Below, piece after piece: positions 1-6,515 of a DNA stretch of 7,528 bases. The position numbers and the translations under genes are program-made. How positions within the stretch are numbered: position 1 is the first letter of the stretch; every line of letters begins with the position of its first letter. The notes beneath the pieces are model-generated. The model searched no databases. It worked only from the letters and a program-made list of their open reading frames with translations, and was not told where the DNA came from. Source of the DNA: Clostridia bacterium. GTDB taxonomy: Bacteria; Bacillota; Clostridia; Oscillospirales; CAG-382. The stretch covers positions 1 to 7,528 of the forward strand of contig JAFQII010000163.1 in NCBI GenBank assembly GCA_017397605.1. The letters run 5' to 3'.

Positions 1-514
1 CGCCGATGAGGCAGGGATTGTTTTTCTGGCGTCTGCAAAGGATCTGCGTCACGCGCTCCAGCTCGCTGTCCCTGCCGATGATGCGGTCCAGCTTGCCGTC
101 GCGTGCGCGGCTCGTCAAGTCGATGCAAAATGCATCCAGGCATTTGTGCTTGGGTTTTTTGCCCTCGGGCTGTTTCTTTTTGGGCTGTTCCCCGGCGTTT
201 TCCTTGCGCTCCGCGGGGGGATTGCCGAACACCGCGCCCAGATCGATCGCAGGCGCTCTGCCCGACTCATCGTCCTCGGGTGCGCCGTCTTCTGCCATCT
301 CGGCGGGCAAAAACGAGTCCAACTCGTCGGACATGTTTTCCAGCTCTTCGTCGGAAATGCCCATCTGCTTGAGAATATCATCGATCGGCTTGAGACCCAG
401 TTCCTTGGCGCACTTGATGCAAAAGCCTTCCTGCGTTGCCTTGCCCGCGGTTTCCTTGGTGACAAAAATCACGGCAGGGCGCGTGTTGCAACGCACACAT
501 TTCTTAAATATCAT
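1..514 (-). CDS. Clp-type AAA+ ATPase with N-terminal zinc-binding segment (partial, 3' end cut by window)
   Basis: Only the first 171 residues are in the window. The frame opens at ATG 514-512 and runs open to base 1. The start begins [10 protein letters not shown]. Cysteines at residues 6, 9, 32 and 35 form two CxxC pairs, a likely zinc ribbon in place of the usual Clp N-terminal repeat domain. A helical stretch with [11 protein letters not shown] (51-61) follows, then an acidic and lysine/proline-rich linker (about 75-125). From about residue 127 the sequence matches the beginning of a ClpC/ClpB first AAA+ module: [20 protein letters not shown] and [11 protein letters not shown], which directly precedes Walker A in this family. 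Such proteins unfold substrates for ClpP or remodel aggregates in the cytoplasm; which applies here cannot be seen. The start overlaps the pgsA stop as ATGA, with AGGAGA 8 nt upstream. ClpC-like versus another class is unresolved because Walker A, the second AAA+ module and any ClpP-binding loop lie outside. Confidence 0.88.
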   Translation of the reverse strand, partial: MIFKKCVRCNTRPAVIFVTKETAGKATQEGFCIKCAKELGLKPIDDILKQMGISDEELENMSDELDSFLPAEMAEDGAPEDDESGRAPAIDLGAVFGNPPAERKENAGEQPKKKQPEGKKPKHKCLDAFCIDLTSRARDGKLDRIIGRDSELERVTQILCRRQKNNPCLIG

Positions 515-1083
515 TGCTTGGTTCTCCTCATGTTCTCAAAATGCTTGATCCCGTACTGTCCGCGGAACACCTTGATGTAATACATCAACAGCGCGAACAG
601 GAACGTACAGATCAACAGCGCGCACAAAACGGCGGAAAGTACAAAGCTGTCGGGATACAGGATCATGGTGATGGTAATCACGAAAATGATTGCGGTCGCA
701 AGCTTGCCGTACCATACGGAAGCGACGACGCTTTTTTTGGCGCGCAATACGATGATCGCGCCGACCAGCATGGCGGTCTCCTTGAGTGAAAACAGGATCA
801 GCACGGTCAGTGCAATTTTTGCCGCCGCCCCTTCGGACGAAATCGTCAGGCACAGCAGTACCGTAAACTGCATGAGCTTGTCGGCGACGGGGTCCAGAAT
901 TTTGCCGACGTTGGTGATCCAGTTGTTTCGTCTTGCCAGATAGCCGTCAAGCACGTCCGTTGCCGATGCAAAACAGAATACGCCTGCCGCAAGATGACGG
1001 TGCGATGTAAAGAACAGCACGACAAAAAACGGAATGCAAAGCAGTCTGACGACCGACAGCATGTTGGGAATTTGCTTTTTCAT
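511..1083 (-). CDS. pgsA: CDP-diacylglycerol--glycerol-3-phosphate 3-phosphatidyltransferase
   Basis: This is a 190-residue integral membrane enzyme that would make phosphatidylglycerophosphate from CDP-diacylglycerol and glycerol-3-phosphate, the committed step to phosphatidylglycerol. The complete CDP-alcohol phosphatidyltransferase signature is present: D43, D46-G47, A50-R51, G60, D64 and D68 ([10 protein letters not shown], then [10 protein letters not shown]). The N-terminus [14 protein letters not shown] (7-20) is the usual first helix of PgsA. Further hydrophobic helices lie at about 72-82, 88-113, 126-143 and 148-170. Length is normal for the family (about 180-200). The ATG at 1083 is the first in frame after an in-frame TGA. 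The upstream purine run AAAGGGG ends 12 nt before it, so the ribosome site looks weak, and an out-of-frame ATG lies 10 nt upstream. The gene follows cvpA by 29 nt and overlaps the clp start by 4 nt. A related CDP-alcohol transferase (for example cardiolipin synthase type) is a less likely alternative. Confidence 0.93.
   Translation of the reverse strand: MKKQIPNMLSVVRLLCIPFFVVLFFTSHRHLAAGVFCFASATDVLDGYLARRNNWITNVGKILDPVADKLMQFTVLLCLTISSEGAAAKIALTVLILFSLKETAMLVGAIIVLRAKKSVVASVWYGKLATAIIFVITITMILYPDSFVLSAVLCALLICTFLFALLMYYIKVFRGQYGIKHFENMRRTKQ
523..528 (-). promoter_or_regulatory. Ribosome binding site of the Clp ATPase gene
   Basis: AGGAGA lies 8 nt upstream of the ATG at 514, inside the last codons of pgsA. 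It supports the start and the ATGA coupling. Confidence 0.75.
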
Positions 1084-1112
1084 GTTTTTTCATTGCCCCT
1101 TTGGTTTCTCTG

Positions 1113-1838
1113 TCAGAATAAATATCCTAAAATTTGAATGGCGTCAAACCAACGGTAGAGATAGGTTTCTTCGGGTACGATCTGATTCAGTGCGATCAGC
1201 CCGGTCAGGGAAGACGTGTTGATCAGAATGCCCACGATTGCGCAGAATACAAACACGTAGACTGCCGCCATGACCACGCCCAACAGCATGCCGAGTGCAT
1301 GGTTGGCTTGCTTGAGAAACGGCAGGTGCTCGATCACGCCCGACAAAAGCGCCGCGGCGATTTTGAGCAGAATCAGCGAACCGAGATACAGCGCCAGCAT
1401 GGCAATTGCTCTCATCACAAGCGTTGACACGGGACCCGAAACGTATTCGACCAGATTTTCACGGAACACCTCTTCCGACTGCGAAACGCTGTTTTCCAAC
1501 CAATCGGAGAACTCGCCGAGGTCGATGCCGACGCTTTCCAGCACGACGTACAGCTCGCCCGTTTTGTCCTGCACCAGCTCGATCGCGTCGGTCGCTTCGC
1601 TGTTTTCGACCAGCTCGTCGATAAACGCGGCGGTCTTGTCGCGCACGGAACCGGCGAGCGGGGTTTCCGCCAGCATGTTTGCAACGGGTGCGGTAAACAG
1701 CATGACCACGATCATTGCAAGGATGGAGCTGACTGCGGAAATAAAGGTTTTGACAAAACCGCGTTTGTATGCAACGAAGACCGTAATGCCTGCGATCGCG
1801 GCAATACAAAGGTCAAGAACGAGATTGGCAATATTCAT
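1113..1838 (-). CDS. CvpA family membrane protein
   Basis: The product is 241 residues with four predicted membrane segments at about 5-24, 31-53, 138-165 and 181-207. The first pair is joined by YKRGFVKT (24-31), a short charged turn typical of CvpA-family N-termini. Between the two helix pairs is a soluble, acidic, helix-rich loop (about 60-135). The last third carries a second hydrophobic pair rich in small residues. The family is named after the E. coli colicin V production protein and is linked to envelope functions, but its molecular activity is not settled. At 241 residues it is longer than the E. coli protein (about 160), mainly through the central loop. The ATG overlaps the stop of the upstream gene by 4 nt (ATGA), with AAGGAGA inside the end of that gene. 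Family assignment is by topology and the N-terminal motif, so it is good but not absolute. Confidence 0.8.
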   Translation of the reverse strand: MNIANLVLDLCIAAIAGITVFVAYKRGFVKTFISAVSSILAMIVVMLFTAPVANMLAETPLAGSVRDKTAAFIDELVENSEATDAIELVQDKTGELYVVLESVGIDLGEFSDWLENSVSQSEEVFRENLVEYVSGPVSTLVMRAIAMLALYLGSLILLKIAAALLSGVIEHLPFLKQANHALGMLLGVVMAAVYVFVFCAIVGILINTSSLTGLIALNQIVPEETYLYRWFDAIQILGYLF

Positions 1839-3076
1839 TCGTGGTTCTCCTTATCCAAACGGTATGCATAGCTTTTTTCAAATACGATCGGATTGCCGTC
1901 GTCGTCAAACAAAACCTGCAGGGTGTCGTTGGCAACCGCGTATACGGAAGGGCTCTCGCCCGAAAGGGGTGCGGTCGTCAGCTCGCCCATCAACAGCGCG
2001 TAGAGCGTACCGCTTTGCAGATGCAGATCCTCGATTGCGCCGCCGAAGTGCAGTGACAGCCGTTCGGCGCCGTTTTTGTCAATGGCAGAGACGATTGTTC
2101 CGCCCGCGAGACTGCTGTCGCCGAAGGTCATCAGCACGTGTCCTTCCGAAAAACGGCAGCCCATCAGCTTTTTGCCGTCCATCGAAAGGGTGGAGACGGG
2201 TTCTTGTTTGTCATTCCGGTACAGACGGAGATAACTGCCGGTCAAAACGGCGTAGGTATTGTTGTCGAGGTAGCCCGCCATCAGCGGAAGCTCTCCGACA
2301 AAGGTCTGCGAAAAGAGCGGTTCTTCATTCTTGACAGAATACACCTGCAAGACGCTTTGCAGATATCCGCCCTTGGACTCGTGTCCCAGCGCCGCAAAAT
2401 GACTGCCGTCGGGGGTGAGCGCGACCTGGTCGATATAGGTGTCGCTCAGCAGACGCTTGTAAATCTGCCTTGCGTAGGAGTCGTAGACATACACCGCGGT
2501 GCGGTAGTTTTTTTCGGATGTAATGACGGCAAAATTGCCCGATTTGCTCGCGTCAAAGCCGTAGATCGGATAGTCCATCGACAGCCGTGCGATCTGCGAG
2601 TAGGAGTTAAACATGCGGATCTCGTTTCCGCCGAGATCGTACGCAAAGATGCTTTGCGGCGTGGTGACCAGCTTGGGCTCTTCCATACGGAACGGCTCCG
2701 CAAACAGACGCGTCGTTTCAACACCCGTTTCCCAGCTGTATACCGACAGCCCGTCGCGGTTCAGCACCACGATGTCGCCCTTGAAAAACCCGCCGATGTT
2801 GTCCTCCGCGTAGTCAAAATGCACTTCGCCCGTGCCTTCCTCGGCGATCTCCTCGGTCAGATCAAGAAACTTGAGCATGTAGCGGAAATTCTCCGCCGTC
2901 AGCACGTCGCCGTGGATCATAAAGCCGTACACGACAAACAAGACGGTCAACAGCAGGCATGCATAGCGCAGGTGCGAAACGCGCAAGGCACGTTTTTGGT
3001 AGTATTGCTGTACCGTCGGCGTTTCGATATTCTTTTTTTTCTTTTTTCGGTCGGTGAATACAGAAAACGCTGACAT
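1835..3076 (-). CDS. Membrane-anchored protein with predicted beta-propeller-like exterior domain (DUF5711-like)
   Basis: The product is 413 residues with no known function. The N-terminus is short and basic (KKKKK at 11-15, then TPTVQQYYQKRALRVSHLRY). One hydrophobic helix follows (about 38-54), then LTAENFRYMLKFLDL (59-73). The remaining 330 residues are short beta-strand-like blocks separated by turns, several of the form 'VYSWETG', 'VYVYDSYARQIYK', 'VALTPDGSHFAALG' and 'LQVYSVKNEEPLF'. This is the look of a WD40/PQQ-type propeller. The positive-inside rule suggests the propeller is outside the membrane. The arrangement matches what I recall as DUF5711 in Clostridia, but I could not search it. 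A strong AAGGAGGT precedes the start, 18 nt after truA. It overlaps the CvpA-family gene by 4 nt, which suggests a shared envelope-related role. The coding strand has A6-G-A8 runs near the start, a possible slippage or sequencing-error site. Confidence 0.75.
   Translation of the reverse strand: MSAFSVFTDRKKKKKNIETPTVQQYYQKRALRVSHLRYACLLLTVLFVVYGFMIHGDVLTAENFRYMLKFLDLTEEIAEEGTGEVHFDYAEDNIGGFFKGDIVVLNRDGLSVYSWETGVETTRLFAEPFRMEEPKLVTTPQSIFAYDLGGNEIRMFNSYSQIARLSMDYPIYGFDASKSGNFAVITSEKNYRTAVYVYDSYARQIYKRLLSDTYIDQVALTPDGSHFAALGHESKGGYLQSVLQVYSVKNEEPLFSQTFVGELPLMAGYLDNNTYAVLTGSYLRLYRNDKQEPVSTLSMDGKKLMGCRFSEGHVLMTFGDSSLAGGTIVSAIDKNGAERLSLHFGGAIEDLHLQSGTLYALLMGELTTAPLSGESPSVYAVANDTLQVLFDDDGNPIVFEKSYAYRLDKENHE
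1846..1852 (-). promoter_or_regulatory. Ribosome binding site of the CvpA-family gene
   Basis: AAGGAGA lies 7 nt upstream of the ATG at 1838 and inside the last codons of the preceding gene. It supports the chosen start and translational coupling through the ATGA overlap. Confidence 0.75.
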
Positions 3077-3082
3077 CGCAAT

Positions 3083-3090
3083 ACCTCCTT
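3083..3090 (-). promoter_or_regulatory. Strong ribosome binding site of the DUF5711-like gene
   Basis: AAGGAGGT is a near-perfect Shine-Dalgarno sequence, 6 nt before the ATG at 3076 and just after the truA stop. It is the strongest ribosome site in the window and fixes this start. Confidence 0.85.
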
Positions 3091-3094
3091 AATT

Positions 3095-3826
3095 TTAATA
3101 AAATACTTCTTCGAGACACAGCCCGTTTGCGGGCATGGTTCTGCCTGCGTGCGTGCGGTCCTTTGCGTCCAGCACTTCACGGGCGCTTTGCCTGAGTGTG
3201 CCGTCGTGGATGTCCAGCACCGTTCCGACAAGGATGCGGACCATGTTGTACAAAAAGCCGTCGGCAGATACGGAAAAGATCACGGTTTCGCCCTCGCGTC
3301 TGCAGGAAAACTCCCGCACGGTGCGCACGGTGTCGACGATGTCGCTTCCCGACGCCATAAACGAACGGAAATCGTGCGTGCCGACCAGCTGTGCGCAGAT
3401 CGCGTCGCAAGCCGTCGCGTCGATCGGCTTTTGCCACAGCGCGCTTGTTTCATGGGTGAACGGATCTCTCACGCGTGCGTTGCGGATGTAGTAGCAATAC
3501 CGTTTGCCCTTTGCGCCGTAGCGCGGATGAAAGTCCTCGGACACCTCCCACGCTTCGGTCACGGCAATATCGTGCGGCAGCTTGGTTCCCAATGCCTCGG
3601 GGATGCGGGACACGGGAATCCCGTCGGGAACACCCTCCGCCTTGCAGACAAAGCCTTTGGCGTGCACGCCCGCGTCGGTGCGGCTGCATCCCGTGACGGG
3701 ACAGCGAAAGCCGAAGACGGCTTCCATCGCGTCCTGCAAAGTTTCTTGAACGCTTTTTGCGTTTTTTTGCACCTGCCAACCGCAGTAGGCAGTGCCTTTG
3801 TAAGCCAATTTGAGTGCAACCGTCAT
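3095..3826 (-). CDS. truA: tRNA pseudouridine synthase A
   Basis: The product is 243 residues, typical for TruA, which isomerises uridines 38-40 in the anticodon arm of many tRNAs in the cytoplasm. Family landmarks in order are LAYKGTAYCGWQVQ (7-20), GCSRTDAGVHAKG (46-58) with catalytic Asp51, FHPRYGAKGKRYCYYI (99-114), LVGTHDFRSFMASG (147-160), and NMVRILVGTVLDI (194-206). The open frame extends 20 codons upstream, but the conserved sequence starts at MTVALKLAYKG. The ATG at 3826 overlaps the ecfT stop as ATGA, so 3826 is preferred. The upstream ribosome site is weak (AGGA about 11 nt away), consistent with translational coupling to ecfT. The ecfA-ecfT-truA order is a widespread Bacillota arrangement. 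There it is often followed by rplM-rpsI, which are not found here. Confidence 0.96.
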   Translation of the reverse strand: MTVALKLAYKGTAYCGWQVQKNAKSVQETLQDAMEAVFGFRCPVTGCSRTDAGVHAKGFVCKAEGVPDGIPVSRIPEALGTKLPHDIAVTEAWEVSEDFHPRYGAKGKRYCYYIRNARVRDPFTHETSALWQKPIDATACDAICAQLVGTHDFRSFMASGSDIVDTVRTVREFSCRREGETVIFSVSADGFLYNMVRILVGTVLDIHDGTLRQSAREVLDAKDRTHAGRTMPANGLCLEEVFY

Positions 3827-4656
3827 AGTACAAACAGTCCTACGGTAAAGGTGAGATATTTGGAAACAAGCACGACTGCCACGCAAAGCAAGAGCATGAC
3901 TGCCAAAAATGCATAGTCGGACGGACGGCTTTTAAGGACGTTCAGCTTGGTGCGTCCCTCGCCGCCGCGGTAACAGCGGCATTCCATCGCCTCGGCGAGC
4001 TCGTCGGCACGTCGGAAGGATGAGACAAACAGCGGAATGAGGATCGGAATGAGCGCTTTTGCCTTTTGCAGGATGCTTCCGCTTTCAAAATCCGCACCGC
4101 GCGCCTTTTGCGCCGACATGATCTTATCGGTCTCTTCCAGCAAGGTCGGGATAAAGCGCAGTGCGATCGTCATCATCATCGCAAACTCGTGCACGGGGAC
4201 GCGGATCTTTTTGAGCGGGCCGAACAGCGACTCGATCGCATCCGTCAGCGCAAGCGGGCTGGTGGTGTAAGAAAGCAGAATGCTGCTTCCGCCGACCAGA
4301 CAGACCAGACGCACCATCATAAAGACCGCCGTGCGGATGCCCTCGGGATAAATTTCGATAAAATACCAATCGATCAGCGGTGTTTCGCCGCTTGTAAAGA
4401 ACAGATTGATCACGCCCGTAAACATCAGCACGAACACGACGGGCTTGAGCGAGCGCAGCAAAACGGAAAAGCGGATCTTGGAGCAAAGTGTCAACGCCAG
4501 CGTTGTCAACAGCACAAGCCCCAACGACGCCATGTTCGATGCCAACAGCACGAACACCATATAGACCACCAGAATCACCAGCTTGACGCGGGGGTCTGCT
4601 TTGTGTAAGAAGGAATCGCCCGGAAAGAACTGGCCGAGCGTAACGTCTTTCAGCAT
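3823..4656 (-). CDS. ecfT: Energy-coupling factor transporter transmembrane protein EcfT
   Basis: The product is 277 residues. It is the integral membrane scaffold of an ECF-type ABC importer, linking the two ATPases to substrate-specific EcfS subunits. The start MLKDVTLGQFFPGDSFLHK with DPRVKL (21-26) is the classic EcfT N-terminus. Hydrophobic helices lie at about 26-40, 43-58, 71-88, 108-129, 155-170 and 246-266. The two cytoplasmic coupling motifs are present: KARGADF (184-190, ARG at 185-187) and CRCYRGGEGRT (226-236, YRG at 229-231). An upstream in-frame ATG at 4719 would add 21 residues unlike EcfT and lie inside ecfA. The ATG at 4656 has GAGAGGG 7 nt upstream and is chosen. It overlaps the ecfA stop by 7 nt and truA by 4 nt. 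No EcfS gene is in the window, so the substrate is unknown and the module may serve several S components. Confidence 0.96.
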   Translation of the reverse strand: MLKDVTLGQFFPGDSFLHKADPRVKLVILVVYMVFVLLASNMASLGLVLLTTLALTLCSKIRFSVLLRSLKPVVFVLMFTGVINLFFTSGETPLIDWYFIEIYPEGIRTAVFMMVRLVCLVGGSSILLSYTTSPLALTDAIESLFGPLKKIRVPVHEFAMMMTIALRFIPTLLEETDKIMSAQKARGADFESGSILQKAKALIPILIPLFVSSFRRADELAEAMECRCYRGGEGRTKLNVLKSRPSDYAFLAVMLLLCVAVVLVSKYLTFTVGLFVL

Positions 4657-6368
4657 CCGAGTACCCTCTCGATCTGCTTTTTTGCATAGCCGACGGTGTA
4701 GACGTCTGTCGCGGTGCAAAGCGCGCGTTTTTTGAGTTCGATAAACAGCTTGGTGATCTGGGGCAGGTCAAGACCTGCGTCAAACAGCTTTTCTGCCTGA
4801 CCGAACACCTCTTCTACCGTACCGTACAGATAAACCTCGCCGTTTTTGAGCACCAGAATACGGTCGGCGTAGCGGGCGACCTCTTCCATGCTGTGCGAGA
4901 TAAGCAGCAGTGTTGCGTGCAATCGTTCTTTGTATTCCATGAGTCCGCCGAAAATCTCTTCTCTGCCCTTGGGATCAAGTCCTGCGGCAGGTTCGTCCAA
5001 TACCAAAACCTCGGGTTCCATGGCAACCACACCCGCGATCGCGGCACGGCGCTTTTGACCGCCTGACAGCTCAAACGGGCTCTTGCGCAGTTCGCGTACG
5101 GACAATCCGCAAAAATGTGCGGCGTCTTGGACGCGGCGGGAGATCTCTTCTTCCGACAGCTTCATGTTCTTGGGGCCGAAGGCGATGTCGGCTTGCACCG
5201 TTTCCTCAAACAACTGATACTCGGGGTACTGGAATACCAGACCTACGCGGGAGCGGATTTGTTTCATCTCCTTGGGCTTTGCCCAGATGTTCTCTCCGTC
5301 CAGCAAAATCTCACCCGCAGTGGGCGCGCGCAGACCGTTGAGCAGGGACGCGAGCGTGCTTTTGCCCGAGCCCGTGTGTCCGATGATGCCGATGACCTCG
5401 CCTTTGGGGAACGAAACGGAAATGTTCTTGAGCGCTTCTTTGCGAAACGGCGTATCCTCGCCGTAAACGACGGAGACGTTCTTGATCTCCAAAGCGGGCT
5501 CTGCGGGTGCGCTTTGCACCTTTTGCTCCGATTCTTTGGGCAAAATGGCGCGCGGCAGTGCTTTTTGGAGTTCGTCCGCCGCTTCCATCGTGTGCAAAAC
5601 GCCTTTCGGAAAACCGCCCAATTGATGCAGAAGCTCAGTGACCTGCGGAACGGACAGCGACGCGTCCTTGAGCGCGTCAACGTGCGAGAAGATCTCGCGC
5701 GGCGTGCCGTCCATCAGCACCTTGCCGTGGTCGAGCACGACGACGCGGTCGGCTTCGATCGCCTCTGCCATATAGTGTGTGATCGTGATTACGGTGATAT
5801 TCTTTTCGCGGTTGAGCTTTTTCATTGCCGCGACAATCTCGCGTCTGCCCGTGGGATCCAGCATTGCGGTTGCTTCGTCAAAAATGATGCAATCGGGACG
5901 CATCGCCAGCACGCCTGCGATCGCAATGCGTTGTTTTTGACCGCCCGACAGCTTGCTTGTCGCGTGGGAAGCGTATTCCGTCATCGAAACGGTCTCCAGT
6001 GCCTCGTCCACGCGGCGGCGGATCTCGTCTCTGCGGTAGCCGAGGTTCTCGGGCGCAAAGGCGACGTCTTCTTCCACCACACCCGCGACCAACTGGTTGT
6101 CGGGGTTCTGAAAGATCATACCGCAACGGGAACGAAGCTTCCACAGCGTGTCTTCGTCTGCCGTGTCCAGCCCTGCAACGGTGATTTTGCCCGCCGTGGG
6201 CTGTAAAATGCCGCAGATCAGCTTCGCCAGCGTGCTTTTGCCGCTGCCGTTGTGACCCAGAATGGCAGTATAACTCCCTTGCTCAAACGACAGCGATACG
6301 TTGTCCAGAACGGCAAGATCACTCTCGTCATAGAAAAAGGATAGATTTTTGATATCGATAAAGCTCAT
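4650..6368 (-). CDS. ecfA: Fused energy-coupling factor ATPases EcfA1-EcfA2
   Basis: The 572 residues contain two full ABC ATPase domains that power the ECF importer from the cytoplasmic side. Domain 1 (about 1-280) has Walker A GHNGSGKST (38-46), Q-loop FQNPDNQ (86-92), signature LSGGQ (140-144), Walker B with IIFDEATAMLDP (161-172, Glu165) and switch His198. Domain 2 (about 292-572) has GHTGSGKST (330-338), FQYPEYQLF (379-387), LSGGQ (434-438), VLVLDEPAAGLDP (454-466, Glu459) and His492. Both sites therefore look catalytically intact. FQNPDNQ followed by FQYPEYQLF fits EcfA1 then EcfA2, usually separate genes of about 280 residues each. A linker of roughly 20 residues (PKESEQKVQSAPAEP region, 277-291) joins them. 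The start cannot be later because the first beta-strand begins at residue 3. No in-frame ATG, GTG or TTG is seen upstream before a TAA. No Shine-Dalgarno sequence precedes the ATG; a heptamer repeat lies there instead. Confidence 0.95.
   Translation of the reverse strand: MSFIDIKNLSFFYDESDLAVLDNVSLSFEQGSYTAILGHNGSGKSTLAKLICGILQPTAGKITVAGLDTADEDTLWKLRSRCGMIFQNPDNQLVAGVVEEDVAFAPENLGYRRDEIRRRVDEALETVSMTEYASHATSKLSGGQKQRIAIAGVLAMRPDCIIFDEATAMLDPTGRREIVAAMKKLNREKNITVITITHYMAEAIEADRVVVLDHGKVLMDGTPREIFSHVDALKDASLSVPQVTELLHQLGGFPKGVLHTMEAADELQKALPRAILPKESEQKVQSAPAEPALEIKNVSVVYGEDTPFRKEALKNISVSFPKGEVIGIIGHTGSGKSTLASLLNGLRAPTAGEILLDGENIWAKPKEMKQIRSRVGLVFQYPEYQLFEETVQADIAFGPKNMKLSEEEISRRVQDAAHFCGLSVRELRKSPFELSGGQKRRAAIAGVVAMEPEVLVLDEPAAGLDPKGREEIFGGLMEYKERLHATLLLISHSMEEVARYADRILVLKNGEVYLYGTVEEVFGQAEKLFDAGLDLPQITKLFIELKKRALCTATDVYTVGYAKKQIERVLGC
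4664..4670 (-). promoter_or_regulatory. Ribosome binding site that decides the ecfT start
   Basis: GAGAGGG sits 7 nt upstream of the ATG at 4656, within the 3' end of ecfA. It supports this start over the in-frame ATG at 4719. Confidence 0.7.
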
Positions 6369-6375
6369 AAGATTA

Positions 6376-6403
6376 AGTGAAGAGTGAAAAGTGAAGAGTG
6401 AAG
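6376..6403. repeat. Heptamer tandem repeat, four units
   Basis: On the plus strand the units are AGTGAAG, AGTGAAA, AGTGAAG and AGTGAAG, followed by a degenerate unit (AGGTGTG, 6404-6410). On the transcribed strand this is a pyrimidine-rich CTTCACT run that ends 7 nt before the ecfA ATG. It takes the place where a ribosome binding site would be expected. Confidence 0.85.
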
Positions 6404-6413
6404 AGGTGTGGTA

Positions 6414-6446
6414 ATCATTTTCAAAGGACAGACCTTTGAAAATGAT
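6414..6446. repeat. Perfect 14-bp inverted repeat (hairpin)
   Basis: The arms ATCATTTTCAAAGG (6414-6427) and CCTTTGAAAATGAT (6433-6446) are perfectly complementary and separated by 5 nt (ACAGA). A stable hairpin would form in RNA from either strand. No T-run follows on either side, so it is not a canonical intrinsic terminator. It lies between the heptamer repeat and the GC-rich palindrome in the gap upstream of ecfA. Confidence 0.8.
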
Positions 6447-6464
6447 ACTTTATGATCGTATGCA

Positions 6465-6503
6465 GGACGCCGTCCCGCGCCCTGTCGGGGGATGATCCCC
6501 CGA
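6465..6503. repeat. GC-rich palindromes (two)
   Basis: GGACG-C-CGTCC lies at 6465-6475. TCGGGGGAT-G-ATCCCCCGA lies at 6485-6503, with 9-bp arms around one base; as a hairpin this gives a 7-bp stem with an ATGAT loop. They are non-coding and form part of the structured block upstream of ecfA. No T-run follows on either strand, so a terminator role is not supported. Confidence 0.7.
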
Positions 6504-6515
6504 ACCCGCATGTGT

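Noticed and set aside
1270..3073. Plus-strand open frames of 354 and 311 codons (1270-2334 and 2138-3073)
   Set aside because: They lie opposite the CvpA-family and DUF5711-like genes, which have strong ribosome sites and operon overlaps. The plus frames are low-complexity and rich in Arg, Ser or His.
3823..4719. Longer EcfT starting at ATG 4719
   Set aside because: The extra 21 residues are unlike EcfT and lie inside ecfA. The ATG at 4656 has a ribosome site and the family N-terminus.
5115..6206. Long plus-strand open frame (363 codons) opposite ecfA
   Set aside because: It is antisense to an unmistakable two-domain ABC ATPase and has no recognisable domain. It is explained by the codon bias of the real gene.
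6414..6446. Intrinsic terminator
   Set aside because: The stem is perfect, but no run of T follows it on either strand.
6440..6475. Minus-strand promoter upstream of ecfA (TATCAT at 6442-6447)
   Set aside because: The hexamer 17 nt upstream does not resemble a -35 box, and the candidate -10 overlaps the inverted repeat arm.
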